Positions 43,332-56,200 of a stretch of 64,000 nt of DNA are shown here, piece after piece. Both the position numbers and the translations under genes were made by a program. The notes under the pieces are model-generated. The model was not told where the DNA came from. It searched no databases and worked only from the letters and a program-made list of their open reading frames with translations. The DNA comes from Holothuria scabra (taxonomy: Eukaryota; Echinodermata; Holothuroidea; Aspidochirotida; Holothuriidae), in assembly GCA_037179385.1 (NCBI GenBank), contig CM074200.1, forward strand, positions 29,825,884-29,889,883, in the 5' to 3' direction. How positions within the stretch are numbered: the stretch's first letter is position 1; the number at the start of each line of letters is the position of its first letter.

Positions 43332-43734
43332 CCCCGTCCACCTCATGCGAAGACACTGCAACAAGACAGCATTGTCGTGGTGAGCGACTGACGACTAAGT
43401 AGCTTTAAGGGCTTAGTGTCCACTTTATGCAAGAAGTCGCAGATCCATGAAGCGATTTACGCAAAATTCTAACGTTTGACATACTATTTTTGTAACGTTG
43501 AAGAGACCAGAATGTATTCTGTCGATTTCGATTAACTAATCGTAGGATTCCAGAAGTAAGCCATTGCTGTCAGTGGCACGTTTCAATCTCATGCAACCGA
43601 ACATGTTCGGTCGCATGAAGCTGGGTTGCGCGTCTGATTGCAACTAGTTGCAAAGCATTCCGCAACTTGCGACGCGTCTGAACAAACTCGTTGCAATGGC
43701 TTGCGTCGCAACGAGTCGCATAGGGTGGACGGGG
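43332..43734. mobile_element. TIR element with CCCCGTCCACC ends
   Basis: The left end CCCCGTCCACCTCATGCGA and the right end, read on the other strand, CCCCGTCCACCCTATGCGA, agree at 17 of 19 positions. The 403-bp interior is richer in CpG-containing words such as TTGCGACGCG and GTTGCGTCGCA than its surroundings. It has no open frame of note. Confidence 0.75.
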
Positions 43735-43819
43735 ATTACGTGCAACACTTTTTTTCTTTCAGATCTTTCTTCTCATTTAAATTTTAAACAGAAACAAGAA
43801 AGACGATAAAATCCGAGTT

Positions 43820-46800
43820 GTTATTGTAGGAAGTTTCTAAACTTTTATTCCTTCCAGTAAATCACAAATGATACAACTTTACGCAGTAAAATTTATTTAC
43901 ATGCCCATCAAAACAGTGTCAGGAAGAGGAAAAAATGACAGAAATTAATTCTAAAATAACTAGAAATTAAGCCCTTTATCCTGGCAAATATTAATACCTC
44001 CCTCTAAATATCAAATGTAAGTTTATAAATTGTTAAGTTTCATCTATTGTACTTGTCCCAAGTACTATGCTGAGTCACACCACCATGTCACCATCTTCTT
44101 AAAGGGAAAATCAAAGTTTGAAATGAAACTTAACTTTTTGTTTCAGAACTTCGTTTCCTCCTTTTTTTAACGCTGATTATTTATCAGAATCAACAGACAT
44201 TGAAGAGGTCTTTCAAGTAAAAGAAACGTTGATTTCGTGTGTATTACTGTTGAGTGGGAATTTTGTTATATTTCTTGGATAAAAAATTCACATACATGCA
44301 AAACTAGATGGGCCTCATTCATACAGCGACCAATCACAATGCGGGACCATGATGGCAGATCATTTTAAATGGTTTTTACACATTGTGTGTGTGTGTGATT
44401 GAGGGTGCAAAACACAAATGGTGGAAAACTTGTAAAATGTCGCTTGTTCCTCTTTAAAGAACCAGTTTCCTGCAAATGAGCTCAAAAGATCACGTCTAAT
44501 TTTTGTCACTACAATTTGGAAAGTTTTCTGAGGTGTAGACCCTGAACAGAAGTTAGCTGCTTGAAATTGAAACAGCTAATATCTCTTTCCCCTCTTTTGA
44601 AAATCACAATCCAGGAAAATGCTAAGCTGGTTCCTATGACAAGGAATTAAGGCAAAAACTTAAAATTTAAGAAAAAAAAAGAAACAGGAAAAGGACAATA
44701 CATTAGTGGTACTTCAACAAACATCAACTGTGCAGATTTGGCACACATCATCATTTCAATACAAACATATCCTGCATAAAGTTACACTCGCTGACTCAGA
44801 CTACATAGTCACCTGGTTAGAGCATCCGACTTGCAGCAGGTATGTCTGGAGTTTCAATCCTGGCCGGGTTTTACCAAAGACTTAAAGAAAGCACTGTGCT
44901 TGGTGCTCGGCGTAAAGTGATGGAGTTGGGAAAATAAGCCAATGAACCGCAACTGGAGAAAAAGCTGCGGGCCCAACTTAAACCAAATGGTTAGAATCGG
45001 GGTGTGAAACCTACCTATCTTTACCGACAAAAGCTTGTTTCAAGGTCCCTCTAAGGTACAATTTGAAGCATTTTGAGGGCTATCTATTTATGAGCTTTCG
45101 AACTGTTCAAGTGTCCTCTCTCAAGATATTGAAAATTTTTTAACTTTTTATGGAAATGAAAAAGGTAGGATTTTACCCACCTTCTTTTGGAAATTTTTGG
45201 TAGGAGTGGGGGACAAATCCCCCCTTTCCTCCTCTGCTGGAAGCACTGTGTAATGAAGTCTGAAATTCCATAACATATGCATTGTATGAGAGAAAAAGAA
45301 TCTAAACTCATGCCTCCATAGAATACTTCTAGAGTGAGATGTAAAATTTTGAAGTTTATTCTCCTAATAAAAATATGGTACTAGAGGTGCCACAATAATT
45401 TGTGATCTCCTTCTTGCGTATCTCAAATTAAGTCTTTTGTTTTACTTTTACTTTTCTTTCATTCATTTAACTAAATTTCCAAGAAAGCCACTGCACTGTG
45501 TGCAAAAATGCGATCTCTTACTGTTAGAGGGTGACCTGACTATACAGGTGCACTTTACACAACAGGCTTTGTACATAAACATTTTACTGTCAAACAGAAA
45601 AAAAATCAGGTAATGAGAGTAGCACAAGAAGACTATCCCAAATTGTTGCACAACAGACATTTTCAAATTAAGTTAATAAATTTTGACAATAAATATCTCA
45701 TCCATGGAATGGGCTAAAAAATTCATTCACAACCTATGGTAACTCCTGACTTGGGGTATGACCTAACATCCGGTGCTTATGTTGCCATAGTAACACTATC
45801 CATAATGCCCATATAATCAGAAGGGTTCAAAATCCTTCATTTTTTAGTGACTGCTTTTCATTTTTCTGGGTGGAATCAAAAGCTGTGGGGTACTTTCTTT
45901 CACCCCATGTCTGTTTCATAGTGAGTGATTTTACACCTTAAATTGAGTTCAAGAAAAAAGAGATATGACAAGACCAGAGAACCAGTCACAACAACCTTAA
46001 GAAAGTAATGGTAACCATGGTAACATGCTTGATATGTTTCTTTGTCACCAAACATTTTGCTTCTTTCTATCATACTGAAGCTCATGCAAATGAGAAACTG
46101 CAAATTTGACAACTTGTCGCTGACTGTCTTTTGAGCAGCATTGTGATAAGGCTTGAAGACAGCTTTGCGTACAAGTCATTCCAATTTCAAGGCACCAAAC
46201 AATACACAGATTGATTCAGTTGAATAGAATCTCAAGAAAGCAAATCTCTCTTGCACTTTTATCAAGTTATAGTCCTTCCGGCTTCTCAAATTTTACTTTA
46301 AGAACTCCTGGTAACTATTCTATAACATTCAGGAGAAGGAAGGCTTGTCATTTCCTTTTTTTCATCTAAACTTCAACATGGTACCAGTCAACATGAAATG
46401 TGAAACTCAACTTCATTTGCAATGTTACAAAACATCTTTGATTAATTAACATCTCTGGGCAGACTAAATAACTTTACTGACAAAGTTTTTTTAGTTCCTA
46501 TGGGAAAGTAGAAAAATCAAACAACATAGGTCATGAATTGTGGCTGAAGTTCAATTGAGTGGCATCATATTGTTACCACTTCATACCAGTGTCATATACT
46601 TGACTAGAAAGTCTCCAACCCCAAAAATATATTATAATTACTGTCATTCTCCTTGAATAATCCATCATCTATGTGACATAACCACTTTCCTCTTCCCTGA
46701 CCTATCTTTCATGACCCCCCCATTCAATCCCTTTTGACTCCCCCCTCCCCCCAAAGATGACATCAGTCAAGCTGGGCAACAAAGAAGACTACATCCATCT

Positions 46801-47177
46801 TTTGAGAGAACCTTATCACCCTTCATCTAACAATATAAAATTACCACAAAGGTGTATAAAAATAATTAATTAAGAGAGACCAACTTGATGTAAGCTCTTC
46901 TTCCGCAGCATTCACTGTCATCTTCTGATACCTCTAAACTACAACCACACAGACTATTATTACTAAAGATGTTCATCCTTGTTTGTCTTGGGGAGTTTAA
47001 CACTCAAAAGAGAAAAATGAAATGCCACACAACAGGGGTATAGGGTAAGTACCTCCACGTGCCTGTACTAGCTCACTCAAACCATATCTACCATTTACCC
47101 CTTGGTAAAGATCAATACCTCCGCCATTCACACCCTGGTAAAGATCAATACCTCTGTCATTCACACCCTGATAAAGC
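43820..47177 (-). other. API5: Probable API5 3' untranslated region and downstream sequence
   Basis: After the API5 stop codon at 47,178 no further coding was found. Minus-strand AATAAA signals occur at several places, for example 45,355-45,360 and about 43,843-43,848. The latter precedes a change back to repeat-rich DNA and is a reasonable distal polyadenylation site. A SINE lies at 44,806-45,030. The extent of the untranslated region is inferred, not shown. Confidence 0.35.
44806..45030 (+). mobile_element. tRNA-derived SINE
   Basis: The head CTGGTTAGAGCATCCGACTT is A-box-like and GAGTTTCAATCCTGG is a decayed B-box. The body matches the copy at 15,418 (GACTTAAA, GAAAATAAGCC, CCCAACTTAAACC). 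The tail has lost its tetranucleotide repeats. It lies downstream of the API5 stop on the opposite strand to the gene. Confidence 0.7.
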
Positions 47178-47185
47178 TCAATACC
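47087..47185 (-). repeat. Three 33-bp tandem repeats across the API5 stop codon
   Basis: The units are 47,153-47,185, 47,120-47,152 and 47,087-47,119 and differ from each other at a few bases. The API5 stop lies in the first unit. As 33 is a multiple of three, the same TAT-TGA recurs in frame in the next two units. In another register the units encode G-I-D-L-Y-Q-G-V-N-G repeats. Confidence 0.9.
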
Positions 47186-47251
47186 ACCGGCCACGGTTTC
47201 GCCCCCTTCCTTTATTCCTGTTGTAGTTTCCATAACTTCCTCCATAATTAG
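47178..47251 (-). CDS. API5: API5 last coding exon: Arg/Gly-rich tail
   Basis: This exon has a TTTACAG acceptor. The two-base start completes a Ser codon, then it reads NYGGSYGNYNRNKGRGRNRG, R-W-Y and stop. The Tyr/Gly/Arg-rich end corresponds to the RG-rich tail of animal API5, which ends R-G-R-L-Y in vertebrates. A longer open frame beginning M-E-E-V-M over the same bases is in the wrong register. Confidence 0.93.
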
Positions 47252-50200
47252 CTGTAAATAATAATAAATTTACAAATCAAAGTATGTCTTTAAGGAAACT
47301 GAAGTGGTTGCAACCAAGCTGCAGAATATTAGTTATCATGAAAGGAAATGTGGTTGACCTTCTGACTTTTCATTATGCTAACCTTACCAGGGGTCGATTT
47401 TTGTGGTTTCCAATTGTCTGGGACAACTAAAATTCTATACAGACAACCAAACGTTTAAGGTTGGTTGTCCAATGGACAACCATTTTTCTCTCAGATTAAA
47501 GAGGTAAACTGGTGACTGATCAGCTCTTTGAACTTTTTCCATCATACCATATTTCAGATTTCAAGTATTTCTGTCTCTCAAACATTACCAGTTTTTATTC
47601 TTCAAGACTAATAATACATGAACACAATTACTGTTTTGTATTTGTACCAAAAATGTTTTGGACAACTAAATTTCCTTGTGGACAACTGAAATTATTGAAA
47701 TGGTTGCCCAAGGGACGGCTTTTAATTCTTCTGAAAATCAAGGCCTGCTTACACAATATATTGTGAAAAGAAGGTCAGTTACAAGGTGATTACGAGATTG
47801 TATTAACCCGCAATTCATCATTGACATCATCAAATTCATTCTACTGTGCCCTATCCTTCCATCGGGTCCTGTCTGAAAACTACCTGACTCACAGGATAGC
47901 ACAACCCTTACAAAACTCAGTCTCAGTCTCATTTAATATTTTAGGTTTTGCACATGACAACTTTCTACACATGATTTTTGTAATATGATGAAAAATTCTA
48001 ATCACCTGGGATGTCTCGATGCCTGCTAAATGCAACCAGGTGCTACACTATACAAAAGATGCAATATGTATGCCATCTAAGGACGTTCATGCCTACGTCA
48101 CTGGTAGGAATTAGTTGGCATAGAGCATGCTCAGGATCACATGGGTGTATGTTAAGTGTTTTGCACTGGCTAACCTTTCTGCAATTGCACGAAGAAAGGC
48201 GACGAAATGGAATCTGCCTTTCATTGTGACAACAGTGTCAGCACGCTTTACCAACTCTTCTAATGCCAAGCTGTGACCGCATTTGTTCGTTATCACTGAA
48301 TGAGTCTATTGAGCCTATAGAGGCTTTGCAATTACGTCACGGAACCGCCATGCTGGAGGACATTCATGCCAAATACACGTGGCTTTGTACCGAACGCACT
48401 GCACAGAGTGCGTTGTGGTATGCACGGTGTGTACACATCCAACGGACAAGCGTGCCCAGTGTGGTTAACTACGTAGCTACATGTACTCCAACATGGCCAC
48501 CGGAGAGTATTATGACGTCATGTGAAAAGCCTCTATACAGACTCGTGACCCTTAGCAAAATTCATATTTTTTAATCCAAGCTATACTGATACTAAGTCTG
48601 GTAAAATTTAGAAGACAGTTTGTATAAGCAAACAGTTTCTGTTCAAAAGGGTTTACTTCATATGGCTACTTATAGCGAATCTTTGACAAAACACCCACTC
48701 AATCATACATGAACAAACATACATACAGAGGGCCAAACAGACACAGGACCAAACAGACAGATGGACAGGCAAACATACAAAGACAGGCCAGAGAGTAGCT
48801 AGAGAAAGAGAAACAGCACTCTATAGTCTCTTTGAGACAATGTTCATTTTTTGACAGTAATCTTGCTTTTAACCACCAAATTCTTGTCTCAATGCTTCGA
48901 TCAAAAAGGATTAGTGACCTGTTATGGAAATTCCAATGAGGGGACACAGCTCCTACATCTTACTCATTATTTTGTTGCCAGCCATCCTGCAAAGATGGAA
49001 AATTCATGCTATTTGACGCTATTCGCAACACGATGTATCAATTAATATGAAGACACTAGACAGCAGCAATTCTCCTACAAATTAGTTTGAAAAATTTGTC
49101 TCCTAATGAAGACAAAATTATATAAGTGTGAGGGAAACATAAAGACTTAAACAATGCTTCCATCCAGTGAAGAACAGGGCGCAATTGAAGCACATATTTT
49201 AAACGTTTGTTTCCAGTTGTTCTATAGAAATTCTTATTGTAAGCTTTGCCATTGGGTAAAACAAACCTCCAGATGAAAGGATGTACAGACAATGCCTTTG
49301 TTTAGGAATTACATGGGAAAGAATGGAAAAAAATCGACATTTAGAGGACTTAGTCACAAGGTATATAACAATAGAAACAGAGGTACCTGTCAATCAAACA
49401 GTGACACCTCAATAGATATAATCTGTTTCAAGTGCACTGTGTCTGCAAAAATTTGTTGTTGCCTCTCCTTTTCTAGCAACTTCCTGGAAAGGCTAACAGG
49501 CTAACATAGTCTTCTTCCACATTTAAACATGAAGTTGCAAATACTTTTATAGAATATTTGAAATATTTTCATTTAGTTAGACTCACATGATCCCCAGTTG
49601 CCATAATTAGCATCTCCTCCTGTTGGGGCTCTGCCAGCTTTGGTACTGTACTTTCCTCCAGGGGGGCTGTAAGGGGTACCCCTTGCTTTCTTGCTGGCAT
49701 CCTGTGTCTTCTTATCTGAATCAAATGTAATTGGGGTTATGTTTGGCCTCTTCTTCCTGCCACAGAAGAAAAAAATGATGAGGAAGACGATAGACATATT
49801 ATTGGATTCTATTCACATTGCAATAAAAAAAGTACCACATTCGTTAGAAGGGAAGTTGATTACAGGAGGCAGGCCTGGGGTGGAGGGGAAATATTCAGGA
49901 CCTATCTGTTCTCTTTACTCGTCTGGTAAAAGGTACTAAAAGCTTGAGACCAACACTGAAAATTATGGGAGAAAAAGTTGTTTGTTTGACAGGGGTACTG
50001 TATTTTGATGGAAGGTGGAGAGAGAAAGTCCTAGGCTATTCCATGTGAGTTCAAATGCTTTGCTATTTTCTTAACAGACAGGTTACTATTTAGCACAGTT
50101 TTGATTTGAGTACTTGCAGGTGACACTTGGGTACCTGGCTCATAGAGGGCAGCATTTTAGGTTCAACTTCACCTGTTTTACCCACTTTACCCAACTTAAC

Positions 50201-53200
50201 TCAACAAAAAAATTGGGAGTACTTACGTCTGTTCAGGACTGGTTGATACCCCTTGTTTCTGGATTGGTTTCCAAGATAGGATAATACTACTCTTATAGGA
50301 TGGAGGGTTGTGCATCAAATCCTATCAAATAAAATCAAAAATGCATCCAATACCAGCCGCACAAATGAAAAAATTTTACATCAACTCTCATTCAGCACAG
50401 GGCAATACATCATGGTCAACAGGATTCTGCTTGATATATGTAATGTTTTATCCATTTTAAAATGTGGAAAAGTTTTAGTGCCATTTAAATGGAATGAACT
50501 ACTTTGCACTTCTCCTTTTAGCAGTCGTATCAAGAATGATGCAGATCTTACATCGAAAATGGATAACCCTCTCAAATAACATTTCTAAATTTATACAGCT
50601 ACTGATTGGGCCTGTATACCTATCATAGCAATTGAAGGAGGCACAATCTTCATTTCTTGAGCACAACCTCCTGGTCTAACTCATTGATAGACAGTCGGTT
50701 AGTTAGGTTTCAATGAGGTTTCAATGCGCACGTTCTAACCTACTGGGTTTAAGCCGGGCCAGCCAGGGCCTTTTTTCCAGATGTGGCTCGCTGGCTTGCT
50801 CTCCTTACTCCATTGCTTCTATGCTGATTACCAAGCACAATGGTAGTAGGTTCCACTTTCAAATACAGTGGGATAATTCATGGTGGACTGAATACAAACA
50901 AACTAATGCATTGATGCAATCGGACACAGAATCTTACTGACAACTACAGAAGCTAGAACAGAAAGATTAGTACTACTGTAGCTCCTAAGAATTTGGGGTA
51001 TTACTTACAACATGATGAAACTTCCACAATAAAGTAGTAATTACTAGCTCCTGATGAATCGACCTTATGTGTGTGATGTCACTGAGCAAAAAGTATGCCC
51101 TCCTTTGGGGCAAAACAAACCAACACCAACACAGGCAACTGATTAATGCAGCTGATTTGTCAACCAGTCCAATGTGCACATAGTCTGCTAGACCTTAGAG
51201 GCAAGTTCTTATGCATGCGTCCACTTGTTCCATTGTTTTGCCTCCAAGGATGATGTCAGTGTGTAGTTAATGCATTAGGTCTGTTCTGGATACTGTTTAC
51301 AAGAAGGACTCCTGTATCATGGGAACAGGAACTCCAGTTGTAACCATAATGAAAACAAGCACGTACCCATATGTGGGCATAGCAAGTGAGTAATACAAAG
51401 ATACAAGTCGCTACCTAAACCTCAGAAACTGAGCAATTTAAACATCATCTAACTCACTAAAACCTCCAATCAGAAGAATCAAATAATTGGTCCTTCTGTT
51501 TAAATACTTTTGAAAATACAGAAGTTGCCTGTCTTGCCAACAAGGAACATAAATAAATTTCACAGCATTCAAGTTTATGTTGGCATAAAACTATCAACAA
51601 AGCTGTCAGTATACAGTTTGAACATATGATAATTTAAGTCCAAGCCAGTCCCCAGATTCCATGTGAAATCTGTACAACCACGTCCTCTCACTCATAACCA
51701 CAGCTCTGCTTTGAATCAAAATGACAGTCTGAATCAAGACAAGTCTATTATTTTAAAGCCCAAGCTAAGGAAGGGGTAGTGATGAACATGCAAAATATTG
51801 TGTCCACAAAAATGGCTGAAAGTCTTCAAACAACTTTTCCAAGAGTGTAGCCCCAAAGCTTAACAGAAATCAATTCCACACAAAGAGATGGGTGCATAGC
51901 AAACAGAGACAAACTGACACAAACTGACACATCTTACCTTAATTAATGTGTTGATATTTGATGTAATTCTCAAAGCTGCTACTTTTATTTTATTTTCATC
52001 TGTCTTCAACTGATTTCCTGTCTTCCCTCTTAAAGCAAGTCTCAGCTGCTTCATCGATAACTGCACGCCTCGGGCGAAGTATTGTAACCTGAATCAAAAT
52101 ATCAACAACATGCTCATGAAACTTTGTAGCAAATTATGTCAGCATACATACAACTAGTATGCAGTCTGATGAACTAGCTAGTGTGTTTCCCATAATAGGT
52201 CAGCAATCTGGCCACTGACAAATTTGGAAAAAAGCATTCTCTTAGCATGCTATAGACTTCACATATGTACTGTATGTATGCAGTCAGAAGAAATATGCAA
52301 GGCCAACCAGTACAACAATCTGCTGCGACCACAAAGGAATGGGCTTTGTACACAAGTATACTTCACCCACTTTACACATTACAGTTCAAGGAGACATTAT
52401 CAACTGATTCACATTGCACACGGAAGGGTGAAGCAGTCCGGCCAACTACATGCCAGCCACTTGAAACCAAAGAGTGCTGCCAAGTACTTTACTCCATCCC
52501 AGTCAAAGAAGCCCGGTCAATTACGTAGAGTGTATGACTAATCATTCAAATTCAAATTTATGGGGAGCAAAACCAGGTGGATTAAGTTGATATGAGGCAT
52601 CCAAAACTTTGAATTGTGTACAGTTGTCTCCATGAAAGCCTTGACAAACCAGCCTTGCCGGCACTGTCCTTTTGGAAAACAGAACACATAGCACATGGTC
52701 CCCTGTGCATGGAATAACTCATCTTTTTCCCTCTTAATATTCACATTGTGGAAAATAATTTAATGTATGCAAAGACTGATGTCCTTTTCCCAAGATTTTG
52801 CTGCACGATGTTTCTGATTACTAAAGCACTACTAATGTGTTTGCCATATCCAAAAGTCAGAAAATCAGAAAGCTCATTCTGATTTTCATAGGGTTCTAAA
52901 TTTTACAATATGGAAGGGTTTTCCTTAAAACTGAATTTGGTTTGCAACTTTATGACAAGGTAGCAAAACTTTGAGAGGTACTCTTTAAGCCATAACACTG
53001 AAACACCTAGCAAATGAGGGTCAAAGCACAACACACGCCTGATTCTGAAATGTTCTAACATGCCTGCATTAGTTCAAAGTACTTTGAAGTGTAAAAGCTG
53101 TAACTAATCTAACCCCTAAATCCCCCTTAAACAATAGTCCCTTGTAATCCTCTGCTTTCCCCATCAATAAGCAAGAAGGCTGTTTGCTTCTGAAAACAGA

Positions 53201-56200
53201 ACAGATTAAATCCTTATCTTTATTTTAATCGGGCGACTTCCAGCTTCATTTGGTAATTGATCCTAGTCAAAGGACCCTACCCAAATGCTTGAGTTGCCAG
53301 TATGTGATAAATACAGTTCTAAAGTAACTGACTCTCTAATGATACCCATTTCTAAAATCTTCTTATCTCACTAAGTTAGGTCACAGCACAAAACATACCT
53401 GATTCTAAAATCTTTTAATCTCTCTGCATTAGCTTCCCCTGCCAAGAAATCGGGCTGCTTGTGTGCCAAACAATGGAATGTATACATAAGACATTCAACC
53501 ACTGAGAACTGTAGTTGAGGATCTCCTTTCTTCTCTTCAGTTTGTTCCTCTTCAGACTCAGGGGGTGGGAGGGGCATATATTCCTGTAAAAATGAATAAC
53601 AAACAAATTGAAAATTTATCTCACATAAGCAGGTTTTGAACCGGTTAGTTCTGTTCTCCACTGGATTATAGTCTTCACTTTCATCCTTGGTGTTTTTTTT
53701 GGTAAAATTTCCTGACAACTTCAATTATGCCAAAGTGATATTTTCTTCTCCTCTATTTCTTCAAATTTTTCATTATTCATCTTACCAAACTGATACACAA
53801 CATTGATCCTTTCTGAGATGCTCCCAGGTGCAGTATTTTCCATGCCCTACTGAAACCTTTTCAGTGTTATTATTAACCAGTAATAACATTACAGTAAGAA
53901 GCTTCAATTGGCTACACTTTAGTGAATATTAACAGAGAGGGTGTCATGTGACTTGGCCTAAAAAATCTTGAGAAAATGTTTTCAAACGGACCATGCTCAT
54001 ATTGACCTAATTTTGTAGGTAATGATTGAGAGCTTAAACTTAATTTACTCAGTCAGTCATTGTTCCATTGAATTCGGTAGACAACAATTAAATTGTAGAG
54101 TGCATCAGAAGAAATAAAACAACTGTCCAACATTAAAATTCCCATCCAGATATATTCAATTTTTGTTTTAGTTAGTGACAAGTAAAACTAATAGTACTAG
54201 CCATCTGTGACAAGATGTATTCTTTGGCCTATGCTAACCATTAGTGACCAGTGGCCTCTTTTAAAACCAGTAGGGATGATCTACTTTAAACAAAAACACT
54301 AACTCACCAACAAACTGTTATAAAGGTTTGTCATTTGAGGTTCCATTCCAATCTCTCCACTGTGAATAGCCATCTCAGCCAGATATTTTAATATTTCCAG
54401 TTTCACCCCTGCTTTTGCATCTTTGTCCTCACCCTGACCTCCAGATTCTTTAGTTATCTTCTTCCCTGCCTCTTTGACCTCCTCTTCATCTTTTGGTTTC
54501 TCTTCTCCATCTCCTTCTTTTTTGTCATCTTCCTCCTTAGTGTCAGCCTTGGCATCTTCATCTTCTTTGTCTCCGTTCTCTGTCTTTTTGTCTCCTTCTA
54601 CAGGTTTAATATCTTCCAAAACTGGAATTACTTTCTCACAAAGGTATTCTACAAACTGTGTTGACTGAACATTTTTCTGTAAAAAAATTTGGGAAAACAT
54701 TTTGTTTCATAGAATATTAAGTAAAAGGTTTCTTTGCTCAAGGAAAGGTACATTATAAAGGTAAGGACAGACAAACTCTCTTAAAGCATTGAATACATTT
54801 TTAAAAACTATCAAGACTACATTCCAACTTCTTTAGGGGGCTGTTTCAGTCTCTCTCCTCCTAATGATGTAGGAATAAAAAATATGATGAGACCCTCTTA
54901 CAAGTTGACCATGCAGAATATTACAAAGAAACATCATGCACTGAGATTGAAATATAAATTTGCAGTTTGCAATATCTAATCAGGGAGAAGTTAGCAAAGG
55001 ACAAACAACATTCTAAAGTCTCTTTGAGACAATGTTTGTTTTGGACTGAAATCTTGTTTTTGTTCCTTATCTCACTGCTTCAATCAATTAGGATTTAGTT
55101 AAAGTGGCACATTATAAGAATTCCAACGGAGACACACATTCCTTACACTCTACTTGTTTCGTTAACATTTCGTTGCCAGCAGTAATGCAAAATAGTGAAA
55201 TTTAAGACATGCAACACTATCTGAAATAGTATGTACCATTTCATTTGAAGACAGCAACAATTTTTCTACAAAATACTTGGTCAACTTTGTCTCTCAAAGA
55301 TGACAAAATTGCATAAATTTGAGGGAAATTTATATATTTGAATAATGATTCCATGGAATGATGAACATGACACAATTGAAGTGTATTGTTTAAAATATTG
55401 TTTCCAGTCATTCTCTGAGAAATTCTTATTATGAGCTTTGTAATAAGAGGAAAGAAAGCTCCAACTCAAAGTAAATGAGGACAATAGCCTTTGTTAAGGG
55501 ATTACTAGGAAAAAAATTGAGGGGATCATAATTTAAAGGACTTAGTCACAAGAGATTTAACAATTGGAAAAAGAGACCTTTTATTCAAATAGTGGCACCT
55601 TGAAAGATTTTTACTGTTTTCAAGTACATATTGCCTGAAAAAATTTGTTCTTGTATCATCGTCCATATCAACTCCCTGATCTAACCTGGTTTTAATCTCA
55701 AAATTTTAAAGAGTCATTGCAGTAAGACATGCAGTTTGTAACATCTCATGGATCTTGCAACTCTTCATTAATTTCCCTTACCGTCATCATGATGATTCAG
55801 GAAACACAAAATTGAAACTTGCAACTATTATGTACACATTAAACAAGGAGGTTTTTCAGCTTTTCACAGACTTTGACATTTCCTGTAAAATATACTAAAA
55901 CATGAGGCACCTATTATGTTATATTGATGTAACATTTGGATAACTTGACACACCAACAGTATCACAACTTGCACATTTTGACATGCCCATGCAAAGTCAG
56001 AGGGTGCATGTTACAATTATCACCATATATGCATAGACAAAGTCACATATAAAGGAGCCAGAAGGAAATTAGCAATTCCAGCTGGATTGCAAGATCATAT
56101 GCATGATCATGCACATAGTCACACTAATTGTAGTGTGCTGGGCCAAGAGTATTATTTTTGTACTTACATTGGTTGGATGTTAACAAATGCGCAAATATGT

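Noticed and set aside
46997..47245. Minus-strand 82-codon frame with G-I-D-L-Y-Q-G-V-N repeats
   Set aside because: It overlaps the last API5 exon in another register. The API5 register is supported by phase and homology. It is kept only as a possible alternative tail.
54474..54668. Plus-strand Ser-rich frame
   Set aside because: It is the antisense of the Glu/Lys/Asp-rich insertion in API5.
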